Translations under genes and position numbers: made by a program
The notes under the pieces: model-generated
Database searches by the model: none
The model's input: the letters and a program-made list of their open reading frames with translations, nothing else
What the model was told of the DNA's origin: nothing
Part shown: positions 6,217 to 14,349 of the stretch, in pieces
How the letters are laid out: each line of letters starts with the position of its first letter
Numbering within the stretch: position 1 is the first letter of the stretch
Origin: Streptomyces sp. 7-21
GTDB lineage: Bacteria > Actinomycetota > Actinomycetes > Streptomycetales > Streptomycetaceae
Assembly: GCF_016741785.1 (NCBI RefSeq)
Contig: NZ_JAERRL010000007.1
Coordinates: forward strand, 186,001-250,000
Direction: 5' to 3'
DNA length: 64,000 nucleotides

Positions 6217-9014
6217 GTCACGCCCGCCGCGTCGAACGTCGCCACCTCGCGCAGGGCGCGGGCGGCGCTCTGCACGACCGGCAGCGCGAGCAGCGCGCCC
6301 GTGCCCTCGCCCAGGCGCAGGTCCAGGTCGACGAGGGGCCGCAGGCCGAGCGCGGTGAGCGCCGCCTGGTGGCCCGGCTCGGCGCCGCGGTGCCCGGCGA
6401 CGCACACCGACACCGCCTCGGGGGCGATGGCGCGGGCGGCCAGGGCCGCGGCGCCCGCCGTGACGCCGTCGAGGATGACAGGCACACGCAGGGAGGCGCC
6501 GCCGAGGATGAAGCCGGTCAGCGCGGCGTGCTCCAGGCCGCCGACGGCGGCGAGGACGCCGAGCGGGTCGGCCGGGTCCGGCTGGTGGTGCTGGAGCGCC
6601 TGCCGCACGACCTCGGTCTTGTGCGCGTGCGTCTCGTCGTCGACGCCGGTGCCCCGGCCGGTGACCTCGGCGGCGTCGGCGTCGGCGAACACCGCGATGA
6701 GCGCCGCCGAGACGGTCGTGTTGGCGATGCCCATCTCGCCGGTCAGCAGGGCGCGGTTGCCCGCCGCGACGAGGTCGCGGGCGGTCTCGATGCCGACCTC
6801 CAGGGCCCGCAGCGCCTCGTCCCGGGTCATGGCCGGCCCGGCGGTGATGTCGCCGGTTCCGGGCCGGACCTTGCGGGGCATCAGGCCGGGGGCAGGCGGC
6901 AGGTCGGCCCGGACGCCGACGTCGACGACGCAGACCTCGGCGCCGACCTGGTGGGCGAAGGCGTTGCACACGGCGCCGCCGCGGAGGAAGTTGGCCACCA
7001 TCTGGGCGGTGACCTCCTGCGGCCAGGCGGTCACCCCCTGGGCGTGCACGCCGTGGTCCCCGGCGAACACCGCGACGGCGGCGGGCTCGGGCACGGGCGG
7101 CGGGCAGGTGCGGGCGAGCCCGCACAGCTGGGCAGCCAGCACCTCCAGGGCGCCGAGCGAGCCCGCGGGCTTCGTCATCCGCTTCTGCCGCTCCCAGGCC
7201 TCCCCGAGCGCCTGCGCGTCCAGCGGCCGGATCTCGGCGAGGGTCTCGGTGAGCAGGTCGTGCGGCTCGGAGCCGGGCAGGGCGCGGCGGCCGTAGATCT
7301 CCTCGTGCACGACCCACGACAGCGGCCTGCGGCGCGCGGTGCCGCCCTGGGCGGGGCCGGGCTCCTCGGGGAACTCGTCGACGTAGCCCACGCACAGGTA
7401 GGCCACGACGTCGAGGTGCTCGGGCATGCCGAGGGCGCGCACGAGCTCGCGCTCATCGAAGAAGCTGACCCAGCCGACGCCGAGGCCCTCGGCGCGGGCG
7501 GCGAGCCAGAGGTTCTCCACAGCGAGCGCGGAGGAGTAGGGCGCCAGGTGCGGCCGGGGGGCGCGGCCGGGCGCGGAGCCGGCGCCCCGGGTGGGGTCGG
7601 CGGTGACGACGATGCTGACGGGGGCGTCGAGGATGGCCTCGTCGTGGAGCTCCTTGAACTGCCGGGCGCGGGCGCGGGGCTGGGTGGCCGCGTACTCCTC
7701 GCGCTGGCGGACCGCGAGGTCGTGGACCGCCTGGCGGGTCTCGGGGGAACGGATGATGACGAAGTCCCAGGGCGGGGCGAGGCCGACGCTGGGCGCGGTG
7801 TGGGCGGCCTGGAGGACGCGCAGCAGCACCTCGTCAGGGATGGGGTCGGGGCGGAAGCCCTCGTGCACGTCCCGCCGTTCACGCATGAGCCGGTGGACGG
7901 CGTCGCGTTCGGCGTCGGGCAGGGCCGCCGCCGGGGCGGGCCGCTGCTGCTCCGGCGCGGGAGCCGGCTGCGGTGCCGCGGGTTCCGGGGCGGCCGGTTC
8001 CTGGGCTTCGCCGGCCGCGGCGGGCTCCTCCGGCTGCGGGGGCTGCGCGGCGGCGGGCTGGGGCGGCTGCTCCGGAGCCGGCTCGGAGGCGGGCTGCTGC
8101 GCCGGGACGGCGGCGGGCGGCGGGGCCTGCCAGGCGCCGGCCTGTGCGGGCACGCCGGCCACGGGCTGCGGCGCGGCGGGCGGCGGCGTCTGCGGCGGAC
8201 CGGCCTGGCCGGGCACGACAGGGGCCGGCGCGGGCGCGGGAGGAGCTGCCTGTGCCTCGGGGCCAGGGCCCGGCGCGGGCTGCTCCGGCACCGCGGGCGC
8301 CCCGGGCGACTCGGGCGCCGCGTTCCCCTCGGGGGCCTCGGCGGCGGGCGGCGCGGCGGGTCCGGGCTGCGCCGTGCCGGGGGCGGGGGCCTCGGCAGCG
8401 GGCGGCGCGGCGGCGGCCAGGTCGGCGGGGGCGGGCGCGCCGTCCGCGCCGTCCGCGCTGTCCGCGGGACCGGGAGCGCCAGGGGCCGGAGCGGGCTCCC
8501 CACTGTCCGCCGGCGCCGCCGGCGCGCCGCCGGCGGGCACGGCTTCGGACACGGTCTCGGGCACGGCCCCGGACGCGTCAGGTGCAGCTTCGGGCACGGC
8601 CTCAGCTGCGGCCTCGGGCGCGGGCACCGCCTGGGGCGGTTCCGCGGCCTCGTTCGCCGGGGCCTTTGGCACGGGTGCGGCCGGCGCCGGCTGGGGAGCA
8701 GGGGCCTGCCCGGCGGCCTGCTCCGGCGGCACCGGGCCGGGCACCGGCGCGGCCGGCCCGGGCGCCGGGGACACGGGTGTGCCGGACGAGGGCGCGGCCG
8801 TGCGGCCGGCCACGAGTGAGTCGCCCCAGGCGCCGGTGGCGCCCGGCATCAGCAGATCCTCCTCGTCCCCCTCCGCCGGCTCCGCGGTGTCCGCGGGCTG
8901 GCCGGGAAAGGGGTAGGCAGCGGGGTCCGGAACGCCCGGTCCCTCGTGCTGCGCCGGGGGCGGCGCCGCCTGCTCCGGCTCTGCCGCTTCCCGGATCCGG
9001 CCGGTGTCCGTCAT
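6204..9014 (-). CDS. cobT: Fusion: disordered arm + BluB (DMB synthase) + CobT (DMB phosphoribosyltransferase)
   Basis: A 936-residue three-part protein starting at ATG 9014 (GAGGGG ribosome site). Residues 1 to about 365 are almost only Pro, Ala, Glu and Gly with no predicted fold. Residues about 367-600 match BluB, the flavin-destroying 5,6-dimethylbenzimidazole synthase (HEGFRPDPIPDEVLLRVLQA, PSVGLAPPWDFV, WVSFFDERELV). Residues about 585-936 match CobT, which transfers phosphoribose from nicotinate mononucleotide to DMB (KPAGSLG, VFAGDHGVH, GEMGIANTT, DGVTAGAAALAA). One chain would therefore make and activate the B12 lower ligand, with channelling an obvious inference. It lies between cobL and cysG in the same direction. 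The long arm is unusual; the two enzyme domains look complete. Confidence 0.93.
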   Translation of the reverse strand: MTDTGRIREAAEPEQAAPPPAQHEGPGVPDPAAYPFPGQPADTAEPAEGDEEDLLMPGATGAWGDSLVAGRTAAPSSGTPVSPAPGPAAPVPGPVPPEQAAGQAPAPQPAPAAPVPKAPANEAAEPPQAVPAPEAAAEAVPEAAPDASGAVPETVSEAVPAGGAPAAPADSGEPAPAPGAPGPADSADGADGAPAPADLAAAAPPAAEAPAPGTAQPGPAAPPAAEAPEGNAAPESPGAPAVPEQPAPGPGPEAQAAPPAPAPAPVVPGQAGPPQTPPPAAPQPVAGVPAQAGAWQAPPPAAVPAQQPASEPAPEQPPQPAAAQPPQPEEPAAAGEAQEPAAPEPAAPQPAPAPEQQRPAPAAALPDAERDAVHRLMRERRDVHEGFRPDPIPDEVLLRVLQAAHTAPSVGLAPPWDFVIIRSPETRQAVHDLAVRQREEYAATQPRARARQFKELHDEAILDAPVSIVVTADPTRGAGSAPGRAPRPHLAPYSSALAVENLWLAARAEGLGVGWVSFFDERELVRALGMPEHLDVVAYLCVGYVDEFPEEPGPAQGGTARRRPLSWVVHEEIYGRRALPGSEPHDLLTETLAEIRPLDAQALGEAWERQKRMTKPAGSLGALEVLAAQLCGLARTCPPPVPEPAAVAVFAGDHGVHAQGVTAWPQEVTAQMVANFLRGGAVCNAFAHQVGAEVCVVDVGVRADLPPAPGLMPRKVRPGTGDITAGPAMTRDEALRALEVGIETARDLVAAGNRALLTGEMGIANTTVSAALIAVFADADAAEVTGRGTGVDDETHAHKTEVVRQALQHHQPDPADPLGVLAAVGGLEHAALTGFILGGASLRVPVILDGVTAGAAALAARAIAPEAVSVCVAGHRGAEPGHQAALTALGLRPLVDLDLRLGEGTGALLALPVVQSAARALREVATFDAAGVTDKN

Positions 9015-9171
9015 GCGTACCCCTCGCGCATCGGTCGTGCTCCTTCCAGCCCGACGGGTGCACTGCTCCCGTCGCGTGCCCGCCACATCCGGACATAGGC
9101 GGAGGAATCCCCTGGGCCGGGGCGGCGGCACAACGATCCATCAGCCTACCCGCGCTGACGGGACGTGCCGG

Positions 9172-10440
9172 TCAGGGGTGGGAGGCGGGCCCGTTCGGCG
9201 CGGTCCTCGCCGCGGACGCGGCCGCCGGGCGGCGGCCGGTGAGAAGGAAGGCGACGCTGCGGTGCCGCTCCGACCAGTCGGCGGTGCGAAGTTCGACGGA
9301 CTGCACGAGCGTGCAGCGGACTTCGTACCCGGCGCCGCGCAGGATCCGCCCGGCTGCTTCGGCCTGGTCCCGCGTCAGCACGTGCGTGACGATGCGCTGG
9401 GGCCTGCGGTCCGCGCACGCCGCCAGCGTGCGCGTGCCGCCCGCACCCACGCGCACCAGGTCGGGCTCGGGCAGACCGGCCAGCACGGACGGGGCCGGCC
9501 CGTTGACGACCTCGACCTGGAGGCCCTGCCGCCGGGCGGTGGCGCCGATGACGGCGCAGGCGCGGGCGTCCCGGTCGACGGTGATGACGGCGGCGCCGAG
9601 GCGGGCGGCCTCGATGCCGACCAGGCCGCAGCCCGCGCCGACGTCCCACAGCAGGTCGCCGGTGCCCGGGCCGAGGTCGGCGAGCTGGAGGGCGCGCAGC
9701 CGGGGGTCCCCGCCCGTGCCGTGGCCCCCGGGCGGCGCGGGCTGCTCGTACTCCTCGGGTTCCAGCCCCCAGCCGCGCGGCTGGGCGTCGTGCCCGGGGT
9801 CCGTGCCCGCGAGCCAGCCGCTGGCGGCAGCCGGCACGGTGCCGCCGATGACGAGGACGACGTTGGGGTCGGTCCAGCCGTGCTGGGTGACGTTGTCCGA
9901 GGTGAGGACCGAGACGCGTTCCCTGGGGGTGCCCAGCGACTCGCAGATGACGAACGTGCGGTGGACGCCGCCCAGCAGCAGCGCGATCTCGGCCGGGCCC
10001 GCCCCGGGTGAGGTGAGGACGGCGACCTTGGGGTGGGCCCGGCAGACGTTGACCGCGCGGCGCAGCGTGCGGCGGGTGGCGACGACGACGCGGGCGTCGT
10101 CCCAGGGCATGCTGGCGCGCGCGAACGCGGCGGCCACGGCGGAGACCGCAGGGATGACCTCGACCTCCAGGCCGTGCCGGGGGTCACGCAGATCCCGCAC
10201 GACGCCGAAGAAGCCGGGATCGCCGTCCGCGAGCACGACGGCGGTGCCGCGGTGGGCGGCGATGCGGCGGGCGGCGAGGGGCACGCTGCCGAGCTGGATG
10301 CGTTCCGCGTGGGACGGGATCTCCGGGAGGGCCAGGTGACGGGGGGCGCCCGCCACGAGGGTCGCCGCCTGGAGCGCCGCCCGCGCGGCCGGGTCCAGAG
10401 GGCTGCCGTCCCATCCGATCACGGTGACGCGGTCGGCCAT
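9172..10440 (-). CDS. cobL: Precorrin-6Y C5,15-methyltransferase (decarboxylating), CbiE-CbiT fusion
   Basis: A 422-residue bifunctional cobalamin enzyme. The N-terminal half (about 1-210) is a CbiE-type tetrapyrrole methylase: VTVIGWDGSPLDP, LADGDPGFFGV, IPAVSAVAAAFARASMPWDDA and LTSPGAGPAEIA. The C-terminal half (about 230-410) is a CbiT-type class I methyltransferase with the SAM loop DVGAGCGLVGIEAA. Together they methylate C5 and C15 of precorrin-6B and decarboxylate the C12 acetate in the aerobic cobalamin pathway. It lies 157 bp upstream of the BluB-CobT gene in the same direction. I looked for a cobalamin riboswitch (B12 box) in that spacer and did not find one. Confidence 0.94.
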   Translation of the reverse strand: MADRVTVIGWDGSPLDPAARAALQAATLVAGAPRHLALPEIPSHAERIQLGSVPLAARRIAAHRGTAVVLADGDPGFFGVVRDLRDPRHGLEVEVIPAVSAVAAAFARASMPWDDARVVVATRRTLRRAVNVCRAHPKVAVLTSPGAGPAEIALLLGGVHRTFVICESLGTPRERVSVLTSDNVTQHGWTDPNVVLVIGGTVPAAASGWLAGTDPGHDAQPRGWGLEPEEYEQPAPPGGHGTGGDPRLRALQLADLGPGTGDLLWDVGAGCGLVGIEAARLGAAVITVDRDARACAVIGATARRQGLQVEVVNGPAPSVLAGLPEPDLVRVGAGGTRTLAACADRRPQRIVTHVLTRDQAEAAGRILRGAGYEVRCTLVQSVELRTADWSERHRSVAFLLTGRRPAAASAARTAPNGPASHP

Positions 10441-10519
10441 ATCCGGGGGACTCCAGGACTTCGGAGACGTACGGGGAGGTGGAGGTCGGGACGGGAACGG
10501 CCCCGAGCCTACCGCGCGG

Positions 10520-11116
10520 TCAGCCCTGCGGGGCGTCCTCCAGGTCCTCGGGCAGCAGCCCCCAGACGATGAGGTCGGTGCGGATGTCGGTCCAGCCGCC
10601 GTCCTCGGTGCGCGAGCGCACTATCAGGGCGTTGCGCAGGACGCCCTCGCTGACGCAGCCGATCTTCTGGGCGACCTGCTGCCCGGCGGTGTTCCCGGCG
10701 GCGGTGCGCAGCTCAAGCCGCTCGAACTTCTGGTCGTCGAACAGCCAGTGGGCCAGCGCGAGCATCGACTCGGCCGCGTAGCCCTCACCCCGCGCCCACG
10801 GGGCGATGACGTACCCGGCCTCGGCGGAGAGGGTGTGCCAGTCGGTCCGGGTCAGGCGGACGCTGCCGACGAGCCGGTGGGTGAGGTTCTCGGCGACGGC
10901 GAAGACGATGCCGCGCCCCTCGGCGCGCTCGGCGGGGGCCACGCGCGTGATCCAGTCCCGGGCCAGCGCCGTCGTGTAGGGGACGGGCACGGCGGTCCAG
11001 GCCACGGTGAGCTCGTCGTTCATCATCTCGGTGAGCTCGGGGACGTCCGCTTCCTCGAACGGGCGCAGCTGGAGCCGGTCCGTACTGATGGTGATCGCGG
11101 GGAAGGTGGGTGTCAT
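10520..11116 (-). CDS. RimJ/RimL-type GNAT N-acetyltransferase
   Basis: A 198-residue acetyltransferase with start ATG 11116 chosen for its AGGAG site; the frame is open further upstream without a better start. The opening TDRLQLRPFEEADVPEL, central GSVRLTR, AGYVIAPWARGEGYAAESML (acetyl-CoA loop RGEGYA) and LRTAAGNTAGQQVAQKIG are the typical blocks of the RimJ/RimL/YdaF group, which acetylate protein N-termini or small amines. Substrate unknown. It sits between cobL and metQ with a terminator on its upstream side, so it is likely its own unit. Confidence 0.88.
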   Translation of the reverse strand: MTPTFPAITISTDRLQLRPFEEADVPELTEMMNDELTVAWTAVPVPYTTALARDWITRVAPAERAEGRGIVFAVAENLTHRLVGSVRLTRTDWHTLSAEAGYVIAPWARGEGYAAESMLALAHWLFDDQKFERLELRTAAGNTAGQQVAQKIGCVSEGVLRNALIVRSRTEDGGWTDIRTDLIVWGLLPEDLEDAPQG

Positions 11117-11175
11117 GCGCCGCTCCTGCCTGGGGTCTGCGGGGGACAGCATGCAGCATGGCCCGCGCGGACGCG

Positions 11176-11212
11176 GCACCCGGGCCCCGGCTCACGGCCG
11201 GGACCCGGGTGC
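11176..11212 (-). terminator. Terminator of metNIQ
   Basis: Strong hairpin: GCACCCGGG and CCCGGC on one side (from 11176), GCCGGG and CCCGGGTGC on the other (to 11212), with one opposed C/A mismatch and a short loop. It lies just after the metQ stop codon (11239) on the minus strand. Confidence 0.7.
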
Positions 11213-11238
11213 GGGCGGGGCGCCCGGGGGCGCCGGGG

Positions 11239-12108
11239 TCAGGGGGCAGGCTCGCCGAAGGCCGGGATGACGGAGCCCTCGTAGGTGTCCTCGATGAACT
11301 GCCGCACCTCGTCGGAGGTCAGGAGGCGGGCGAGGGTCTGCACGCGCGGGTCGTCCTCGTCGCCCGCGTTGACGGCGAGGAAGTTGGCGTACGGGTTGTC
11401 CTCGGCGGCCTCGGCGATGAGGGCGTCCTCGACCGGGCTCAGGTCCGCCTCAAGGGCGTAGTTGCCGTTGATGACCGCGGCGTCGACGTCGCTGAGCGCG
11501 CGGGGCAGGGTGGCCGCCTCCAGTTCGCGGAACTCCAGGCCGTTCGCTTCCGCGATGTCATTGGTGGTGGCCTCGGCGCCGGCGCCGTCGGCGAGTTCGA
11601 TGACGCCGTGCTCGGCGAGCAGGTTCAGGGCCCGGCCGCCGTTGGTGGCGTCGTTGGGGATGGCGATGGTGTCACCGGCGGACAGCTCACGGATGTCGCT
11701 CAGGGACTCGGAGTACACCCCCAGCGGCTCCAGGTGGACGTTGACCACCGGGACGATGTCGGTGCCCTGGTCGGCATTGAACTGGTCCAGGTAGGGCCGG
11801 TGCTGGAAGTAGTTGGCGTCCACCTCGCCGTTGTCCAGCGCGGTGTTCGGCAGCACGTAGTCGGTGAACTCCTGGATCCGCAGGTCGAGTCCGGCGTCCT
11901 CGGCGAGGTTGTCCCGGACGAACTCGAGGATCTCGGCCTGCGGCACGGGCGTGGCCGCGACGGTCAGGGGCCCGGAGGCGTCAGCCTCGTCCCCGCCCCC
12001 GCCGCCGGACGAGGGGTCGGAGTCGGTGCCGCAGGCGGTCAGGCCCAGGGTGAGGGCGGCAGTGGCGGCCAGGGCGGCCGCGAAACGGGGGTGTTCGGTG
12101 ATACGCAC
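11239..12108 (-). CDS. metQ: Methionine ABC transporter substrate-binding lipoprotein
   Basis: A 289-residue NlpA/MetQ lipoprotein. It has a signal peptide and lipobox LTAC (Cys26), followed by a Gly-rich linker; the mature part has the family blocks VAATPVPQAEILEFV, IQEFTDYVLPNTALDNGEVDANYFQHRPYLDQF, IPNDATNGGRALNLL and DAAVINGNYAL. The Phe-Gln-His segment and ND-x-x-N-x-x-R motif are classic for D/L-methionine binding, although relatives bind cysteine/cystine or Gly-Met. It captures substrate outside the membrane for MetI/MetN. Last gene of metNIQ, 89 bp after metI. Confidence 0.94.
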   Translation of the reverse strand: MRITEHPRFAAALAATAALTLGLTACGTDSDPSSGGGGGDEADASGPLTVAATPVPQAEILEFVRDNLAEDAGLDLRIQEFTDYVLPNTALDNGEVDANYFQHRPYLDQFNADQGTDIVPVVNVHLEPLGVYSESLSDIRELSAGDTIAIPNDATNGGRALNLLAEHGVIELADGAGAEATTNDIAEANGLEFRELEAATLPRALSDVDAAVINGNYALEADLSPVEDALIAEAAEDNPYANFLAVNAGDEDDPRVQTLARLLTSDEVRQFIEDTYEGSVIPAFGEPAP

Positions 12109-12197
12109 GAAAAGTGCCTTTCGGTGTGTGCTTCTTCGGTGTCCGGTGCCGGTCGGGCGCCGGAGGCTTCGCGAGGGATTCGCATCGGGGAACGGGC

Positions 12198-12869
12198 TCA
12201 GGTGCTGGCGCGCTCGCGGCGGCGCAGGAGCCGCACCACGGCGTCGCCCAGCAGCTGGACGGCGGTGACGATGACGATGAGGACCAGCACCAGCAGGAGC
12301 AGCAACCGGTCCTCGAACCGCTGGTAGCCGTAGTTGAGGGCGAGGGTACCCAGCCCTCCGGCGCCCGCGGCGCCGGCCATCGCCGAGTAGCCGATCAGCA
12401 CGATGACGGTGTTGGTCAGGCTGGCCACGAGCGACGGCAGGGCCTGCGGCAGCATCACCTTCAGCACCACCGTCCAGGTGCCGCCGCCCATCGCCCAGGC
12501 GGCTTCGATGAGACCGTGGTCGACCTCGCGCAGGGAGGTCTCGACCAGCCGCGCGAAGAAGGGGATGGCGCCGATGGACAGCGGAACGATGGCGGCGGTC
12601 GGGCCGATGGCGGTGCCGACGAGGAAGCGGGTGAACGGGATCAGCAGCACCAGCAGGATGACGAACGGCAGCGACCGGGCCACGTTCACGATGAGGCTGA
12701 GCGCCTTGTTCACCACCGCGTTGCGCAGCGGGCCGCCCTGGTCGGTGAGGACGAGCAGCACGCCCAGCGGCAGCCCGCCCAGGACGGTGTACAGCGTGGA
12801 CCAGCCGACCATGTAGAGCGTGTCGATCGTGCCCTGGGTCAGCAGCGGCTCCATCTCGTCCCAGGTCAT
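12198..12869 (-). CDS. metI: Methionine ABC transporter permease
   Basis: A 223-residue MetI-type permease with about five to six hydrophobic segments (LYMVGWSTLYTVLGGLPLGVLLVL; SLPFVILLVLLIPFTRFLVG; IVPLSIGAIPFFARLVE; TVIVLIGYSAMAGAAGAGGLG; LLLLLVLVLIVIVTAVQLLG). The EAA loop EAAWAMGGGTWTVVLKVMLP couples to the ATPase. Its ATG overlaps the metN stop as ATGA (12866-12869), so the two are translationally coupled. Confidence 0.95.
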   Translation of the reverse strand: MTWDEMEPLLTQGTIDTLYMVGWSTLYTVLGGLPLGVLLVLTDQGGPLRNAVVNKALSLIVNVARSLPFVILLVLLIPFTRFLVGTAIGPTAAIVPLSIGAIPFFARLVETSLREVDHGLIEAAWAMGGGTWTVVLKVMLPQALPSLVASLTNTVIVLIGYSAMAGAAGAGGLGTLALNYGYQRFEDRLLLLLVLVLIVIVTAVQLLGDAVVRLLRRRERAST

Positions 12870-13936
12870 GCGGCGCTCCCCTCGTCGGTCGTCTGGCCGG
12901 CGGGGGCCTCGGCGGCCGGGACGCCCGCCCCGGCCGCGCCGGGTATCTCGACGGTCAGGCCGCGCTCGCGCAGGAACCGGAGCGTCTCGCGGTTCTCCTC
13001 GGCGCTGCCGGGCAGCTCGATGCGCATCCGGCCGGTCTGGCGGCCGCCGATGGTGTCCATGGCCGCGCCCAGGATGGACACGTCGACGTCGTGGTCCCGG
13101 GCGAGCTGGGAGATGACGGGCTGGCCGGCCGCGTCGCCGTGGAAGGTGATGTCCACGACGGTGCGTCCCGTGCCGCCCGTGCCGCCGCTGAGCGGGAACA
13201 GTTCGCGGGCGAGCCGGGAGCCGGGCGTGGCCAGCAGGTCGGCCACGCGGCCGGACTCGGTGATGCGGCCCTTCTCCATCAGGGCGGCGGAGTCGCAGAC
13301 GGCCTTGACCACGTCCATCTCGTGGGTGATGAGCACGACAGTCAGGCCCAGCCGCTCGTTCAGCTCGCGCAGCAGGCGCAGCACGGACCGCGTGGTCTCG
13401 GGGTCCAGGGCGGAAGTGGCCTCGTCGGACAGCAGGACCTTGGGATCGCCTGCCAGGGCGCGGGCGATGCCGACACGCTGCTTCTGGCCGCCGGAGAGCT
13501 GGGCGGGGTAAGCGCGGGCCCGGTCGGCGAGACCGACGAGGTCCAGCAGGTCGAGGGCCTTGCGGGCGCGTTCCCTGCGGGTGAGGCCGAGGATCTCCAG
13601 GGGCAGCTCGACGTTGCCCTGGACCGTGCGGGCCGACAGCAGGTTGAAGTGCTGGAAGATCATGCCGACGCGGGTGCGGGCCCGGCGCAGGTCGCGGCCG
13701 GCGCGGACGCCGTGGGCGGCGAGTGCGGTGAGGTCCTGGCCGTCGATGGTGACCGTGCCGGAGGTGGGGCGCTCAAGGAGGTTGAGGCAGCGGATCAGCG
13801 TGGACTTGCCGGCGCCGCTGCGGCCGATGACGCCGAAGACTTCGCCCGTGCGGACGTGGAGGTTCACGTCCGCGACGGCGGTCACCTCGCGGCCACGTGA
13901 GCGGTAGACCTTGGTGAGGTCCGTGGTGGTGATCAC
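12866..13936 (-). CDS. metN: Methionine ABC transporter ATP-binding protein with NIL domain
   Basis: A 356-residue ATPase starting at GTG 13936. Walker A is GRSGAGKS (38-45), signature LSGGQ (about 147-151), Walker B VLLSDEATSALD, H-loop LITHEMD. Residues about 262-340 form the C-terminal NIL domain (PVISQLARDHDVDVSILGA), which binds methionine and gives trans-inhibition of transport in MetN proteins. First gene of metNIQ. The start has only a weak ribosome site (GGAACG). It is preceded by a cysteine-rich leader peptide and a foldable RNA (14015-14189), suggesting control by amino-acid availability. Confidence 0.95.
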   Translation of the reverse strand: MITTTDLTKVYRSRGREVTAVADVNLHVRTGEVFGVIGRSGAGKSTLIRCLNLLERPTSGTVTIDGQDLTALAAHGVRAGRDLRRARTRVGMIFQHFNLLSARTVQGNVELPLEILGLTRRERARKALDLLDLVGLADRARAYPAQLSGGQKQRVGIARALAGDPKVLLSDEATSALDPETTRSVLRLLRELNERLGLTVVLITHEMDVVKAVCDSAALMEKGRITESGRVADLLATPGSRLARELFPLSGGTGGTGRTVVDITFHGDAAGQPVISQLARDHDVDVSILGAAMDTIGGRQTGRMRIELPGSAEENRETLRFLRERGLTVEIPGAAGAGVPAAEAPAGQTTDEGSAA

Positions 13937-14014
13937 TGGCGTTCCGTCACTGTCGGGCCCCTCGCGCGGGCGGGCGCGGCGGGGCGCGGGAATGTCCGGT
14001 GCGGGACTGGGGGT

Positions 14015-14088
14015 GTGAGCTCAACCCTGGCGGGCGGCCTGGCTGCGGCCGGCCTTGAGGGCTCGCTTCGGGGCGCGAGTCCGCTCAC
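14015..14088 (-). promoter_or_regulatory. Candidate structured leader RNA (three-way junction) upstream of metN
   Basis: Nested inverted repeats form a possible three-way junction: outer stem GTGAGC (14015-14020) / GCTCAC (14083-14088); second stem CTCAA (14020-14024) / TTGAG (14055-14059), enclosing a GC-rich inner hairpin; third stem CTCGC (14062-14066) / GCGAG (14075-14079). It sits between the Cys-leader stop codon and metN. It lacks the conserved GGCAACC core of SAM-I/SAM-IV riboswitches, so I do not call it a known riboswitch; a leader-peptide attenuator is a better guess. Confidence 0.4.
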
Positions 14089-14102
14089 GGGGGCGTGGGC
14101 CC

Positions 14103-14189
14103 TCAGCGGTCACACATTCGGCACAGACAGCGAGCACCGGGCGTCATCGCGGCCGCGGTCGCCTGGGTGCGGGTGCTCGTCGTGTGCAT
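14103..14189 (-). CDS. Cysteine-rich leader peptide upstream of metNIQ (28 aa)
   Basis: Minus-strand mini-gene from ATG 14189 to TGA 14103, product MHTTSTRTQATAAAMTPGAR-CLCRMCDR (an internal ATG would give 14 residues). The last nine codons hold three Cys codons (TGT, TGC, TGT) and one Met. TGT is disfavoured at this GC content. Short leaders with clustered Cys codons near the stop are known upstream of sulfur genes in actinobacteria, where ribosome stalling at Cys codons controls the downstream operon. Foldable RNA follows the stop (14015-14088), then metN 167 bp away. No strong ribosome site is visible, so translation may be leaderless or weak. Function is inference from layout. Confidence 0.55.
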   Translation of the reverse strand: MHTTSTRTQATAAAMTPGARCLCRMCDR

Positions 14190-14337
14190 GCGGTCCAGTA
14201 AAACAGACGTTCGCCGCGGGGCCGGCGGCGAAGCGGGCGTAACCGGGCGGGCTGTGGCCAACGCCACCCCGGGCGGTGGGGCCGGGGTCGGGCCCGGGGT
14301 GCCCCGGGGCGGCGGCGGGCGGCCGGGCGGGCCGCAG

Positions 14338-14343
14338 TAGAGT
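14338..14343 (+). promoter_or_regulatory. -10 box TAGAGT, probably giving a leaderless mRNA
   Basis: TAGAGT lies six bases before ATG 14350, the spacing expected when transcription starts at or next to the start codon. No ribosome site precedes the gene, which agrees with leaderless translation. Confidence 0.5.
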
Positions 14344-14349
14344 CGGCGC

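Noticed and set aside
9015..9171. Cobalamin riboswitch between cobL and the BluB-CobT gene
   Set aside because: No B12-box sequence or matching arms seen on the minus strand.
13937..14100. SAM-I or SAM-IV riboswitch upstream of metN
   Set aside because: The conserved GGCAACC core and matching stems are missing. A leader-peptide system fits the visible Cys codons better.
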